Position numbers and translations under genes: made by a program
In this document: piece after piece, positions 14,839 through 23,057 of the stretch
Layout of the letters: each line of letters opens with the position of its first letter
Position numbering within the stretch: position 1 is the stretch's first letter
Notes under the pieces: generated by a model
What the model was told of the DNA's origin: nothing
The model's database searches: none
What the model saw: the letters and a program-made list of their open reading frames with translations, nothing else
Source: SXXK01 sp046074645
GTDB taxonomy: Bacteria; Planctomycetota; Planctomycetia; Planctomycetales; Planctomycetaceae
Length of the DNA: 24,183 nt
Assembly: GCA_046074645.1 (NCBI GenBank)
Contig: JBJTOP010000317.1
Coordinates: 1-24,183, forward strand
Reading direction: 5' to 3'

Positions 14839-17433
14839 ATGACTCGTTTCACCGGACTTCGTCGCGAGTGTTCATTGCGGATGGGCTTCGGCCTTTGTCT
14901 CGGTCTGGTATGGCTTTGGCTCCCAGCCACGACCTATGCCATCTGTGGTCTTGATGCCGCCCTCTTTGAACAGATCCGAAATCTGCAGGATCAGGACGCA
15001 GTGTGGGCCTGGAGGCGGCAGATTTCGCGCCCCGGGAGTATTTCCTGCGCCGTATGCCATCTGGCCGGCTTCGGCCCACGCAATCAGTACGGCAGCGCCA
15101 TCAACGTTTTGCTGACGGGGCACGATCGCGAGGATCCCGCGCGAAAACGCGAGGCAGGGCGACGAGCCAACGACATCCCGGCTAATCCATCCCTGCCCGA
15201 TTCGCCGACCTTTGGCGATTTGATTCGCCAGGGTCTGCTGCCCGCGTCCGGACTCACCCCCAACCTGCTCCGAGTTCAGAGCCTGTCGGCAAAATCGTCT
15301 GAGGAGATCACGGTCCAGCAAGCTCGCTCGCTGGTTCAGCAGATCGAGGCAGAGTCGCGTTTCGGCATTCTGCAACTCAGCGGAACGCATGCGATTTGTT
15401 CTGAGACAGCCGCCGTCCTCGCCCGGTTTCGCGGCGAAATGCTGATCCTCGGCCTGAAATCGCTCTCACCGGAAGTCGCCCAGACGCTCGCCAACAGTCA
15501 GGCCGCCACTGTCTGGCTGCACTCACTCACGTCGGTGACTCCAGAAACCGCGGAAACTCTCGCACAAATGCCGGCCCAGCTGGTGCTGTCCGGTCTGGTG
15601 GAGCTCGATTCAATTCCGCTGGCGGAAAAGTTGGCCCGCAGGCCCACCGCATTGTCGTTTCCCTGGTTGAAACGAATCACACCGGAGGTCGCTCTGGCCC
15701 TCGGCAGGAATCCTCGCAGTCTGACACTGGGTGGTTTGACCGACGTAGCGCGTGAGGTTCAGGATAAGCTGGCGGAAGCCGTCGGTGCTCTCACGCTGCC
15801 AAACCTCACCTCACTGGACTCAACTTTGCTCACGAAAAAACTGGCCGCCGGTTTCTCTCAGTCGGTCCTGCTGCCGGCGGTCAGGACATTGTCCGTGGAA
15901 CAGGCACAGGAAATCGCCTCCGTCAGACGAAATTTCTTTTTGGGCGGGACGTTTCTTCCGCTCGCCGTGATGACAGAGGAAATCGCGACTGTGTTTGCGA
16001 ACAACCCTGGTGCCGGACGTTTGGAACTCAGCGGTGGTCAGCTCGCCGATCCAGCCTTCAGGATTCTGGTGCAGTCCCTGATCAGCATCGGACTGCCAGA
16101 CGTGGAGTCACTCAACAGCGAGCAGGTGCGGATCCTGGCGACGGCTTCAGATGCGGTACCGGGCGGCCCGTTTGGGAAGCAAAAGAAGATCAGTCTGCCC
16201 CGGTTGACGACGCTGGACTCACCACTGCTGGCCGAAACTCTGCTTCGATGTTCGTCTGATTTTGGCGGCGTCACAACAATCTCGCCCGCGGCTGCGGCCG
16301 CGCTTGCCAGTGTTCCCGATGGAGAAGTGACGAATCCGAACGGCACGGTTCGAGCTCTTCCGCCTCCCTTTTTGTCGTTTCCCAGCCTCGAACAACTGCC
16401 TCCTGAGACCGCTCGCCTGCTCATGACGCGGCCCTGGTCGGCGATCTCACTGCCGGCTTTGCAGGATGCTTCCGTGGAGACTGTTCGCAGTCTCGTGCGG
16501 CAAACCTCTCATTTGACCCTCGGACTCACCGCACTGTCCCCTGAACTGGCCTCCGCATTTGGTGAGATGGCAAGCAATACGGTGGACCTGGGCGGAGGAA
16601 CGTTGACTTTTCCTGACCTCGCGGAACTTTCGCCGGAAGCCGCGCGAATTCTGGTGGCATCGCTCAACCGCGGCACAGAAATTCCCTCCTGGGGCGGACT
16701 CAACAGAGCGCCTCAGCTGTTCATCGGTGGCCGCAATCCCAGCCGCCTGTCCTTCAAAGGCAGCTGCCCGCCACTCACCCAGGAATTGGCCGCAGAACTC
16801 GCGCAGTATCGCGGCCGGTTGTCGATCGCCGGCCTCGACGAACTCCTGCCCCAGGCCGCCGCTGCACTGGTGCCTTTTCGCGGGACGCGTCTTGCACTGT
16901 CCGGCACCGCCACGGACAAGCTGTCGCCCGAAACGGCGGCGGCACTTGCCAGATTCCCTGGTACGCTCGATATGCCGCTCACTGCACTCGACTCCGTACC
17001 GCTGGCCGGAAAATTTGTCCGACAATCCGGGCGCACTCTGGATGGGCTTGAGTTCATCTCGGCAGAAGCAATTCCGGCGTATGTCAGATACAACGGTTTT
17101 TTCACACTCCGGCAACTCTCGTCACTCGATTCGCCCGCACTGGCCTCACGGCTGATCGAGGATTCCACAGGACAGGTCCTGCCCTCCCTTCAAACCATCA
17201 CACCCGCCGCCGCAGAAGTCCTCGTCACCAGTCCCAACGCGATTTCCCTGGGCCTGACCGTGCTCGACAATCCCGCAGTCGCTCGGACCCTGACAACGTC
17301 ACAAAAAGGCGTCAGTATCCCGCGACTCCGCGCTGCCACACCCGAAGTCATCGCCATCCTCAAGGATGCCCCTTCAGTGAAAACGCCGCCACTGGAATCC
17401 GTGTATGTGCTGGCAGAATGGCAGCTTGATTAA
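14839..17433 (+). CDS. Exported CxxCH protein with leucine-rich repeats
   Basis: An 864-residue protein. A signal peptide (about 1-34, hydrophobic GFGLCLGLVWLWLPATTYA) precedes a short module containing the heme c attachment motif CAVCH (Cys70, Cys73, His74), followed by FGPRNQYGSAINVLL. CxxCH followed by N-x-YG is a pattern I associate with small planctomycete cytochrome-like modules. From about residue 175 to 855 the protein is a run of roughly 25 degenerate repeats of about 23 residues, of the form LxLxGLxxLxPExAxxLA. Examples are near 15429 (LILGLKSLSPEVAQTLAN), 15501 and 16501. This predicts a curved leucine-rich-repeat solenoid. ATG 14839 follows TTGAGGT; the frame is open back to 14728, but that start would overlap the preceding gene. 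An electron-transfer or recognition role is inference only. Confidence 0.85.
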   Translation: MTRFTGLRRECSLRMGFGLCLGLVWLWLPATTYAICGLDAALFEQIRNLQDQDAVWAWRRQISRPGSISCAVCHLAGFGPRNQYGSAINVLLTGHDREDPARKREAGRRANDIPANPSLPDSPTFGDLIRQGLLPASGLTPNLLRVQSLSAKSSEEITVQQARSLVQQIEAESRFGILQLSGTHAICSETAAVLARFRGEMLILGLKSLSPEVAQTLANSQAATVWLHSLTSVTPETAETLAQMPAQLVLSGLVELDSIPLAEKLARRPTALSFPWLKRITPEVALALGRNPRSLTLGGLTDVAREVQDKLAEAVGALTLPNLTSLDSTLLTKKLAAGFSQSVLLPAVRTLSVEQAQEIASVRRNFFLGGTFLPLAVMTEEIATVFANNPGAGRLELSGGQLADPAFRILVQSLISIGLPDVESLNSEQVRILATASDAVPGGPFGKQKKISLPRLTTLDSPLLAETLLRCSSDFGGVTTISPAAAAALASVPDGEVTNPNGTVRALPPPFLSFPSLEQLPPETARLLMTRPWSAISLPALQDASVETVRSLVRQTSHLTLGLTALSPELASAFGEMASNTVDLGGGTLTFPDLAELSPEAARILVASLNRGTEIPSWGGLNRAPQLFIGGRNPSRLSFKGSCPPLTQELAAELAQYRGRLSIAGLDELLPQAAAALVPFRGTRLALSGTATDKLSPETAAALARFPGTLDMPLTALDSVPLAGKFVRQSGRTLDGLEFISAEAIPAYVRYNGFFTLRQLSSLDSPALASRLIEDSTGQVLPSLQTITPAAAEVLVTSPNAISLGLTVLDNPAVARTLTTSQKGVSIPRLRAATPEVIAILKDAPSVKTPPLESVYVLAEWQLD

Positions 17434-17509
17434 AAAAGCAGACGGTCAGGACGGTTATGGGGCCAGGCAAATTGCCTGAGCAGGATCCGGGATCGCACTC
17501 CGGCAGCAC
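17434..17509. other. Short convergent intergenic region
   Basis: Seventy-six bases separate the plus-strand repeat protein from the minus-strand ATPase operon remnant. A small imperfect palindrome (CAGGC AAATT GCCTG, about 17466-17480) is present but too weak to call a terminator. Confidence 0.4.
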
Positions 17510-17884
17510 TCATTTTTTCCGCCTGCGCCGGCCCGGTTGGGGTTCCGGCGTTTTCTCAGTACGCTGACGCCGCGCCTCCTGCAGTCGCTCGCGACGCTGC
17601 TGGATCTGATCAAACAGCCAGCCGGCAGCCGGACGCACTTCCGCCGCGATGTTCCGCAGAGCAGCGCGGGCGGTAAGCGTGTGAGCACGGATGGCCTCGA
17701 AGAATGGCCGCAGGGAATGGTTGTGCCCGCGACGGATCAGCACCTGCTGAAGCCACTCCCCGTGCCCCAGTTCCAGCAGCACAGCAGCTGTGCCGGCCCA
17801 GTCGTCGATGGTGGACGGTGGCAGACCGTCGGGGACCAGATCGAGCGCCGCATCGAGATGGCCGGCGGCTGTTCCCAGATTGAG
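17510..17884 (-). pseudogene. Severed C-terminal part of the STAND-TPR protein
   Basis: This stretch is in the same reading frame as the 863-residue ATPase-TPR protein and directly follows its in-frame TAA (17885-17887). Reading on gives about 124 further residues: LNLGTAAGHLDAALDLVP, then TIDDWAGTAAVLLELGHGEWLQQVLIRRG, PAAGWLFDQIQQRRERLQEARRQR, and a basic end RRRRKK before TGA at 17510-17512. The helical, TPR-like character and lack of further stops show this was the C-terminus of the same protein. It has an internal GTG (17782) but no convincing ribosome site, so separate expression is unlikely. Confidence 0.75.
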
Positions 17885-17887
17885 TTA
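17885..17887 (-). other. Premature ochre codon (TAA)
   Basis: The minus strand reads GCC GCT TAC TAA CTC AAT CTG. The frame is coding on both sides. A single C-to-T change from CAA (Gln) would create it, although other ancestors are possible. Confidence 0.75.
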
Positions 17888-20476
17888 GTAAGCGGCGAAC
17901 AGAGCGCGGTGGAGCGAACGCGTGGCGGCAAAGCCTGGCGACGGTTCGTCCTCGATGGCCGAGAATGTCCGGCGGGCGGCAGAAAAATCGCCAGGAAAGT
18001 CGCGCTGCACGACAACAAGATTGAGCAGTGCTTCTGTACGCGTCTGCGGGAAGGTTCCGGCGTTTGACCACGCATCCGCCGCGTCGGCGTAGCGACCAAG
18101 CTTGTTTTGATAGAGGTTTCCGAGGCTTATCCATGGGAGTGGGCTCCGGGGATCAAGCCGGATTGCTGTCCTTTGCGCCTGTTCCGCCTCAGAAAAGCGG
18201 TCCGAATTGGCCTGAAGCAAATTTCCCAGATTGTACCATGGCGCGGCGTGCACCCACGCCGGTGTTTTGGCGTTGTTGTAGTCGGACTCTGTCTCTTCGA
18301 TCAGATTCGCGTCGCCATGCAGTGTGGTTTCACATTCCAGCGATGCCCGAGCAAATTCGGGATCGAGTTCGATGGCGCGTCGGTAGGCTTGTTCGGCAGC
18401 GGCGTCATCACAGTCGTGTTGCTGGAGCAGGTTTCCGAGCCCATTCCAAAGCAGGGGGCTTCGAGGATCAGCATCAAGGCCTTGAATGAGGGCTGCTCGT
18501 GCTGCGTTGTGTTGACAGAGCTTTGCGGTCAGTCTCGAGGCGAGGTTGTACCAGTCACGAGGAGTGCGAGGAATTGCAGTTGTCAGGATGGAAGCTGCCC
18601 TTTGCAGGATCTTTGGATTCAGTCGTTCTGCAAGATTTTTGGGAAGAATGTCCACTGTAAGCTGGACAGTGGCGTGGTCACTTGCGGCGCCCAACGTTTG
18701 CGCCCAATCGTCGATGGAATCCGGTTGGCAGAGCTGGCCGCAGAGAAGTCGGTCTGCAAGCCACGCGACAGCTTTGTCGCCGAACTGCGCTGTCAATCTG
18801 TGTTCTTCCGCCGACACAAATTCAAGCACAGCGGCCGCCTGTTCGGCGGAGGGAGCCTGGACGGCTGCCAGGAGTGCCCTGCGTCCGCTGAGGAACAAGT
18901 CGAGGCTTCCCGGAATCCGGTTGGCGAGTTCGGGATCGTAGTTTGCGGTGAGCTGTCTGCTGAGGTCGGCAAATTCGAGCACAACGGGGTGGATTTTGTC
19001 GAGTTCGAACAGTTGTTCGACACGGCGGGAGGCATCTGCGTGCTGTTGCAGCAGGGCCTGCAGTTCGGTGTTGCGAACAAGATCGCCGCGAACGTGAGAT
19101 TCGCCGAGCGAATCAGCGAGTGCGCGGCTGAACATCAACGAACTGGAGTTCAGTCCGCTGGAGTTGCTCCACGAGCGGGCGAAGCGTTCGCGTTCGCTGG
19201 GTTCGTAGAGTGTTTCGAGGAATTTGGTGAGGAACCGCACGGGCTGTTTGAGCCTGCGGGAGGCGTGTCGCATCAGGAACCAGATGTTGAAGAAGCGTTC
19301 CGCCAGCTGGTAACCGGTACGTTTGGTGCCGAACAGCGGCACTTCCTCGACCACGCCGGCCTTGACGAGTCGATCCAGCTGACTGCTGATCTGGCCGGGT
19401 TCCAGTCGTGTGTTTTCGGTGAGAGTGCGGCTGTCGGCCGGATCCCAGTATTCGGCGAGTCGACTGACAATCACCTGCTGCTGGTCGGACAGATCTTCGA
19501 ACCGAGCTTTGTAGAGCGACGTGACATCGTCGAGCAGTTTTTCAAGGTCTTCGGCGATGGAGGGTGAGCAGTCTTCGGCGTAGAGGTGAAAGAGCAGTAC
19601 GGTGGTTCGGGGGTTGCCGCCTGTGACCTGGTGCAGGGCCTGAAGTCGTCCGGGGTGGTCGAGGACGTGGCGACGGATGGCCGGTTTGTCGGTGCGGTCA
19701 GCCAGTTGCAGCAGGAGTTGCCGCGTATCGACCAGTGAGAGCGCCCGCAGCTGATGGATTTTGAAGTGATCGTAGAGTGGGAAGGAGTAGTCGCTGATTT
19801 CGGGTGGGAGCTGGGGGCTGGCGGCAATCAGGATCGGAGCGTCTGGTTCGGTAAGAGCAGCCCGCAGGTCGCGATGCTGTTCGGCCGAGCGTTCAAAGAT
19901 CAGCTGCAGGTTATCGATCAGCAATACAGGACGACGGCCGGTGAGAGCGGCTGCATCGAGCAAGGTTTTGAGTGCAGCGCGGGCTGCGACCGTGTCGTCT
20001 TTGGGTGAGGAGGGCAGGGAGGTGGCAATACCGGAGACGAGACGGTCAATTTTCTGAGCCTGATCATCGCGACCTTCGCGGTCACAGCTGTCGGCGAGCG
20101 AATCAAGGCAGTTCAGCCAGAACTGGGAGAGTCGATCGATGGTGTATTGTTCTTCGGCGAAGGACAACGGAATAAAGCGGTCGCGTAGCGGCGCGGTGCG
20201 CAGCGCGGCGGCGATTCGCAGCAGCAAAGTGGTTTTGCCCATGCCCCGCTGGCCGACAAGCAGATGATGCTGGGGACGGCTGTCGGGGACTTCGCCGCTG
20301 AGGTCCCCCAGCAGTCGCTGCAGGATTTCTTCGCGGACCGCGAACAGCAGCGTGATTACCTGGTCCGTCATGCGGGAAGGATTGTAGACCCGCAGCCGAT
20401 GCAGAGGAATGGTGGGAACAGGTGGGGCCACAGCGGCAGATGCGGGTATGGAGTCACCAGGAGAAACTTCGGACAT
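17885..20476 (-). CDS. STAND-like ATPase with winged helix and TPR repeats
   Basis: An 863-residue protein as now read. Residues about 35-290 form a P-loop NTPase: Walker A LLVGQRGMGKTTLLLR (Lys81), Walker B VLLIDNLQLIF (Asp188), a sensor-type strand APILIAASPQ, and GGNPRTTVLLFHLY as in archaeal-type/STAND ATPases. A winged helix follows (TRLEPGQISSQLDRLVKAGVVEE). The C-terminal third carries TPR repeats (AAEQAYRRAIELDPEFARASLE; FSEAEQAQRTAIRLDPRSPLPWISLGNLYQ; RYADAADAWSNA). Such proteins act as NTP-dependent switches, some in defence. Its ATG overlaps the TGA of the upstream ATPase gene (TGATG), with GGGAGG about 8 nt before it, so the two are translationally coupled. An in-frame TAA at 17885 cuts off about 124 residues; the ATPase core is intact, so a truncated product may still work. 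Confidence 0.85.
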   Translation of the reverse strand: MSEVSPGDSIPASAAVAPPVPTIPLHRLRVYNPSRMTDQVITLLFAVREEILQRLLGDLSGEVPDSRPQHHLLVGQRGMGKTTLLLRIAAALRTAPLRDRFIPLSFAEEQYTIDRLSQFWLNCLDSLADSCDREGRDDQAQKIDRLVSGIATSLPSSPKDDTVAARAALKTLLDAAALTGRRPVLLIDNLQLIFERSAEQHRDLRAALTEPDAPILIAASPQLPPEISDYSFPLYDHFKIHQLRALSLVDTRQLLLQLADRTDKPAIRRHVLDHPGRLQALHQVTGGNPRTTVLLFHLYAEDCSPSIAEDLEKLLDDVTSLYKARFEDLSDQQQVIVSRLAEYWDPADSRTLTENTRLEPGQISSQLDRLVKAGVVEEVPLFGTKRTGYQLAERFFNIWFLMRHASRRLKQPVRFLTKFLETLYEPSERERFARSWSNSSGLNSSSLMFSRALADSLGESHVRGDLVRNTELQALLQQHADASRRVEQLFELDKIHPVVLEFADLSRQLTANYDPELANRIPGSLDLFLSGRRALLAAVQAPSAEQAAAVLEFVSAEEHRLTAQFGDKAVAWLADRLLCGQLCQPDSIDDWAQTLGAASDHATVQLTVDILPKNLAERLNPKILQRAASILTTAIPRTPRDWYNLASRLTAKLCQHNAARAALIQGLDADPRSPLLWNGLGNLLQQHDCDDAAAEQAYRRAIELDPEFARASLECETTLHGDANLIEETESDYNNAKTPAWVHAAPWYNLGNLLQANSDRFSEAEQAQRTAIRLDPRSPLPWISLGNLYQNKLGRYADAADAWSNAGTFPQTRTEALLNLVVVQRDFPGDFSAARRTFSAIEDEPSPGFAATRSLHRALFAAY

Positions 20477-20489
20477 CAGCAGACCTCCC
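20476..20489 (-). promoter_or_regulatory. Coupled start: GGGAGG site and TGATG overlap
   Basis: The TGA of the upstream ATPase gene (20478-20476) shares one base with the ATG of the STAND gene (20476-20474). A GGGAGG Shine-Dalgarno lies inside the end of the upstream coding region. This indicates translational coupling and obligate co-expression. Confidence 0.75.
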
Positions 20490-21447
20490 GACGATACCAG
20501 AATTCGCGGAGCAGAAAAGAGCGGAAGGCGTAACGGCCATGCTGTTCGAGCAGATAGCCGTCGCGCTGGAGCATGGCCAGCAGGTGCGATAATTGTGCGG
20601 CAATCACGTCCGGGTCGGCGTGGGGGTTAGGCTGCTGAAGCTCGTGGAGCAGTTGTAGGCGCGGGAGCCCGGCAGGGACGACTGCGAGACGTCGCAGGAT
20701 CCGCATCACGGCTGCATGGTCCGGGGCCGTAAGCTGATCCTTCAGGCGTTGCCGCCAGGTGTCAAATCGTATGAAACCATCCGGCTGCAGCAACTGCTCG
20801 ACAGCGCGCGACACATCGGCAGTCTCTACTGTCATCAGCTGCTGTCCGGGCACGGGCAATGGGGCCGATTTGAGCTCTGAAAGTGCCTGAATGATGATCT
20901 GCAGATGATAGGGGAGCGCCCAGCCGACCTGCTGTAGAATGGCGGCGCGGACGTCAGCAGAAAGCTCCAGTCCGACGGCGGGGCCAATGGCTTCAGGAAA
21001 GCTGTGGGCTTCGTCCGCTTCCCACGCCCCAGGGGACATCGGTACAAGGCCGCTGAGTGTTTTTGTGAGCGACCGCTGGTCGACGAAGGTGTCAAGGCCG
21101 ATGGAGCTGAGAAAGATCCAGCAAACGCGCTGTCCGAATTCCTGACGCAGTGCCCGCAACCAGTGCAGGAATTCGAAGACACGCTGCGGTCCGTTCTGCT
21201 GGCGTTCGAGGATCAGCAGGAATTCAGGAAGCTCGTCCACAGCGACCAGGGCCGTTCCTGCGTTGGGCTGCGATTCGATGTTGTGAAGCAGGCTGGTAAT
21301 CAGCGATCGAATGGTGCCCGTGCTGGCTGCTTCGCCAACAGGGACATCAAGCCCGAACAGTGAGATTTTTTGCAGACCCACGGCCTCGGTGAAGGTGCGA
21401 ATCAGACTGCCAATCTGGTTCTGCAGGGCGGCGGTAAATTTCCCCTG

Positions 21448-21450
21448 CTA
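21448..21450 (-). other. Premature amber codon (TAG)
   Basis: The minus strand reads GCC CTG CAG TAG CAG GGG AAA TTT. The frame is coding on both sides, and the flanking CAG codons suggest an ancestral CAG changed by one C-to-T transition. Confidence 0.8.
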
Positions 21451-21862
21451 CTGCAGGGCTGCGACGAGTTTCTTTGCGAAGTCCAGTTCAGATGTGCAGT
21501 CTTCAGCGTTGAAATACACGGCCACAGGCAGGAGCTGCTGAACAGGGCTGAGAAGACCGTGATCGTGGAGAATCTGCCGAAACCGGGGCTCTGCAACCCC
21601 ATCGCAGAGCAGATCCCGCAGTCGCAGGACGAGAGATGACTTGCCAACGCGCCGGGGAGCAGTCAGCAGGAGACTGTCGGTGAGGAGAATTCGAGCAAGG
21701 CGGAGGAGCTCGCGTTCGCGTCCGAAGAAGTCCGAGCCTGTGGCAAGAGCCGCGTTGATGTTGCGGATGGTGCCCAGGGCAGTAGTCTTTCTTCGCGGTG
21801 GGATACGGCGACATGAAAACGACACATCGCCAGCACAATACACAACATGTAAAAACAGTCAG

Positions 21863-21890
21863 TATTAAATGTGATAAACAACTCAATCAA
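21863..21890 (-). promoter_or_regulatory. Possible promoter of the ATPase operon
   Basis: On the minus strand TTGATT (21890-21885) is followed 16 nt later by TTAATA (21868-21863), within an AT-rich stretch just upstream of the ATPase coding region. The match to a vegetative -35/-10 is partial. Confidence 0.3.
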
Positions 21891-22010
21891 TTTGCATTTT
21901 ATTTATTATCGTTTTTATTCACGATTGTTTCTAAACACATTCCATTCGATTCTCTGCAAGCCTTCTCAAAGATTTCAGCCCCCTGATCCCGGTCTTCAGG
22001 CCAGCGGTTC

Positions 22011-22066
22011 ATGCGGTTCAGGTGCCATGCACCTATACATGCGGTTCAGGTGCCATGCACCTATAC
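22011..22066. repeat. 28-bp perfect tandem duplication with internal palindrome
   Basis: Two identical, directly abutting 28-bp copies (22011-22038 and 22039-22066). Each starts ATGCGGTTC, contains AGGTGC-CAT-GCACCT (6-bp stem, 3-nt loop) and ends with ATAC. A partial GCGGTTC also precedes the first copy (about 22004-22010). Small hairpins preceded by a conserved short motif resemble REP/BIME-type elements or a doubled protein-binding site. With no spacers it is not a CRISPR. Confidence 0.85.
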
Positions 22067-22145
22067 GGCGGAAAGCGTTCAGCCAGAAGCTGTTGCAGTG
22101 ATTTCTCCGGGCTGCTGCAGCGGGATTTGCCGCGCCACCGAGGGT

Positions 22146-23039
22146 TCACGCAAACACTTCCAGCGCTGCGGGTATGACGGCGAGGGAAAACGGGGTTTGT
22201 CCGCGGACTTCCCCATCCAGGTTGAGCAGATCGGGAACGGCCGAATCCACAGTGAGCTCTTGCACCCGGTGACATTCCACACCTGGCAGCTGGACGTGCG
22301 AGCCGTCTGCAACCCGCTGAAAAACCTGCAGCAGGTTCCAACGCGAGGTGGGTCTGAGAACCACGACGTCAATGAGCCCATCATTGCAGCAGGCGTCGGG
22401 GGCCAGCTGCATACGGTGCCCGACAAACATCGTGTTGCAGGCGATGATGAACAGGAAGGGACCTTCGAGCGGTTTTCGATCGAGAGTCACCTCGGCCGAG
22501 CGGATTGTGGGTCTGAGGATTTGCCAGAGTGCAGCGAGCGAGTACCGGCTGCGGCCAAGCCAGCGGAGTTTTTCCGCATTAACGTTGACATCCGTTGCAG
22601 CGCCCCAGCCGACAAGATTGATACAGTAGGCCGACAGCTCAGGGGTGCTCACGTGGATTGCATCGAGCGGTTGTCTGCGTCCGAGCAGGATGCGCTGGGC
22701 TGTATCGGCGGCGGAGTGCAGCTGATACTGGAGCGCAAGGGCATTTCCGGTACCAGCTGGCAGGATCGCGAGCGGAATTCTGCAGGGTTGTGGCCGCCGC
22801 ATGAGTCCATCAACGATCTCGTGAATGGTTCCGTCACCCCCGACGGCACAGATGCAGTCGATTTCACGAGGATCTGCGGCAGCAGCAATTTCGCTGGCAT
22901 GCCCACGGTGTTCGGTGAGAGCCGAGTGGACAAGAAAGCCCTCGGGCTGGAGTGCGGCTTTCAGCTGATCGAGCTGCTGCTGGGCAAGTTTCGAGCCGCT
23001 TCGGGGATTGACGATGGCGAGAATCTGCCGGTTGGTCAT
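22146..23039 (-). CDS. Diacylglycerol kinase-family lipid kinase
   Basis: A 297-residue soluble lipid kinase of the DAGK_cat family (YegS/DgkB/BmrU-like), which phosphorylates diacylglycerol or a related lipid with ATP. The N-terminal NPRSGS (11-16), the nucleotide-binding VGGDGTIHE (66-74, with the GGDGT signature) and LPAGTGNALA (93-102) are all present. The C-terminal beta-sandwich domain includes ACNTMFVGHRMQLAPDACCNDGLIDVVVLR and a late LNLDGEV motif containing the expected catalytic Asp-Gly. The length is normal. It starts 18 nt after the hisF stop codon, so it is in the same transcript, although the functions are unrelated. The ribosome site before ATG 23039 is weak. Confidence 0.93.
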   Translation of the reverse strand: MTNRQILAIVNPRSGSKLAQQQLDQLKAALQPEGFLVHSALTEHRGHASEIAAAADPREIDCICAVGGDGTIHEIVDGLMRRPQPCRIPLAILPAGTGNALALQYQLHSAADTAQRILLGRRQPLDAIHVSTPELSAYCINLVGWGAATDVNVNAEKLRWLGRSRYSLAALWQILRPTIRSAEVTLDRKPLEGPFLFIIACNTMFVGHRMQLAPDACCNDGLIDVVVLRPTSRWNLLQVFQRVADGSHVQLPGVECHRVQELTVDSAVPDLLNLDGEVRGQTPFSLAVIPAALEVFA

Positions 23040-23057
23040 GGTCGAAGCTGCCCCGAA

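Larger units (their letters stand above)
20476..21843 (-). pseudogene. P-loop ATPase with winged helix, split by an amber codon
   Basis: Read through one TAG (21448-21450), this frame encodes about 454 residues. The N-part has GSDFFGRERELLRLARIL and Walker A TAPRRVGKSSLVLRL (Lys68), followed by VAVYFNAEDCTSELDFAKKLVAAL. After the stop come GKFTAALQNQIGSLIRTF, Walker B ALVAVDELPEFLLIL (Asp203, Glu204 in read-through numbering), CWIFLSSIG, and a C-terminal winged helix ending in RSFLLREFWYRREV. This is the archaeal-type ATPase layout (FxGRE box, RVGKSS, winged helix). The stop parts Walker A from Walker B, so neither fragment can hydrolyse ATP alone. The N-terminal start (GTG 21843) is uncertain, with no clear ribosome site; the first 25 residues may not be genuine. 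An internal GTG at 21381 could start the second part. It is the first gene of the operon with the STAND gene. Confidence 0.8.
21844..22145. other. AT-rich intergenic island
   Basis: About 300 bases without a supportable gene. The part from about 21840 to 21960 is strikingly AT-rich (runs such as TTTATTTATTATC and GTTTTTATTC) compared with the GC-rich surroundings. The right part holds the 28-bp tandem repeat. This may be the control region of the ATPase operon, the edge of an acquired segment, or both. I see no transposase or integrase. Confidence 0.6.

Noticed and set aside
18107..19567. A 486-codon open frame on the plus strand
   Set aside because: Antisense to the STAND-TPR gene, with composition and cysteines typical of a mirrored frame and no domain.
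22011..22066. CRISPR array
   Set aside because: The two 28-bp repeats abut without spacers and no cas genes are present.
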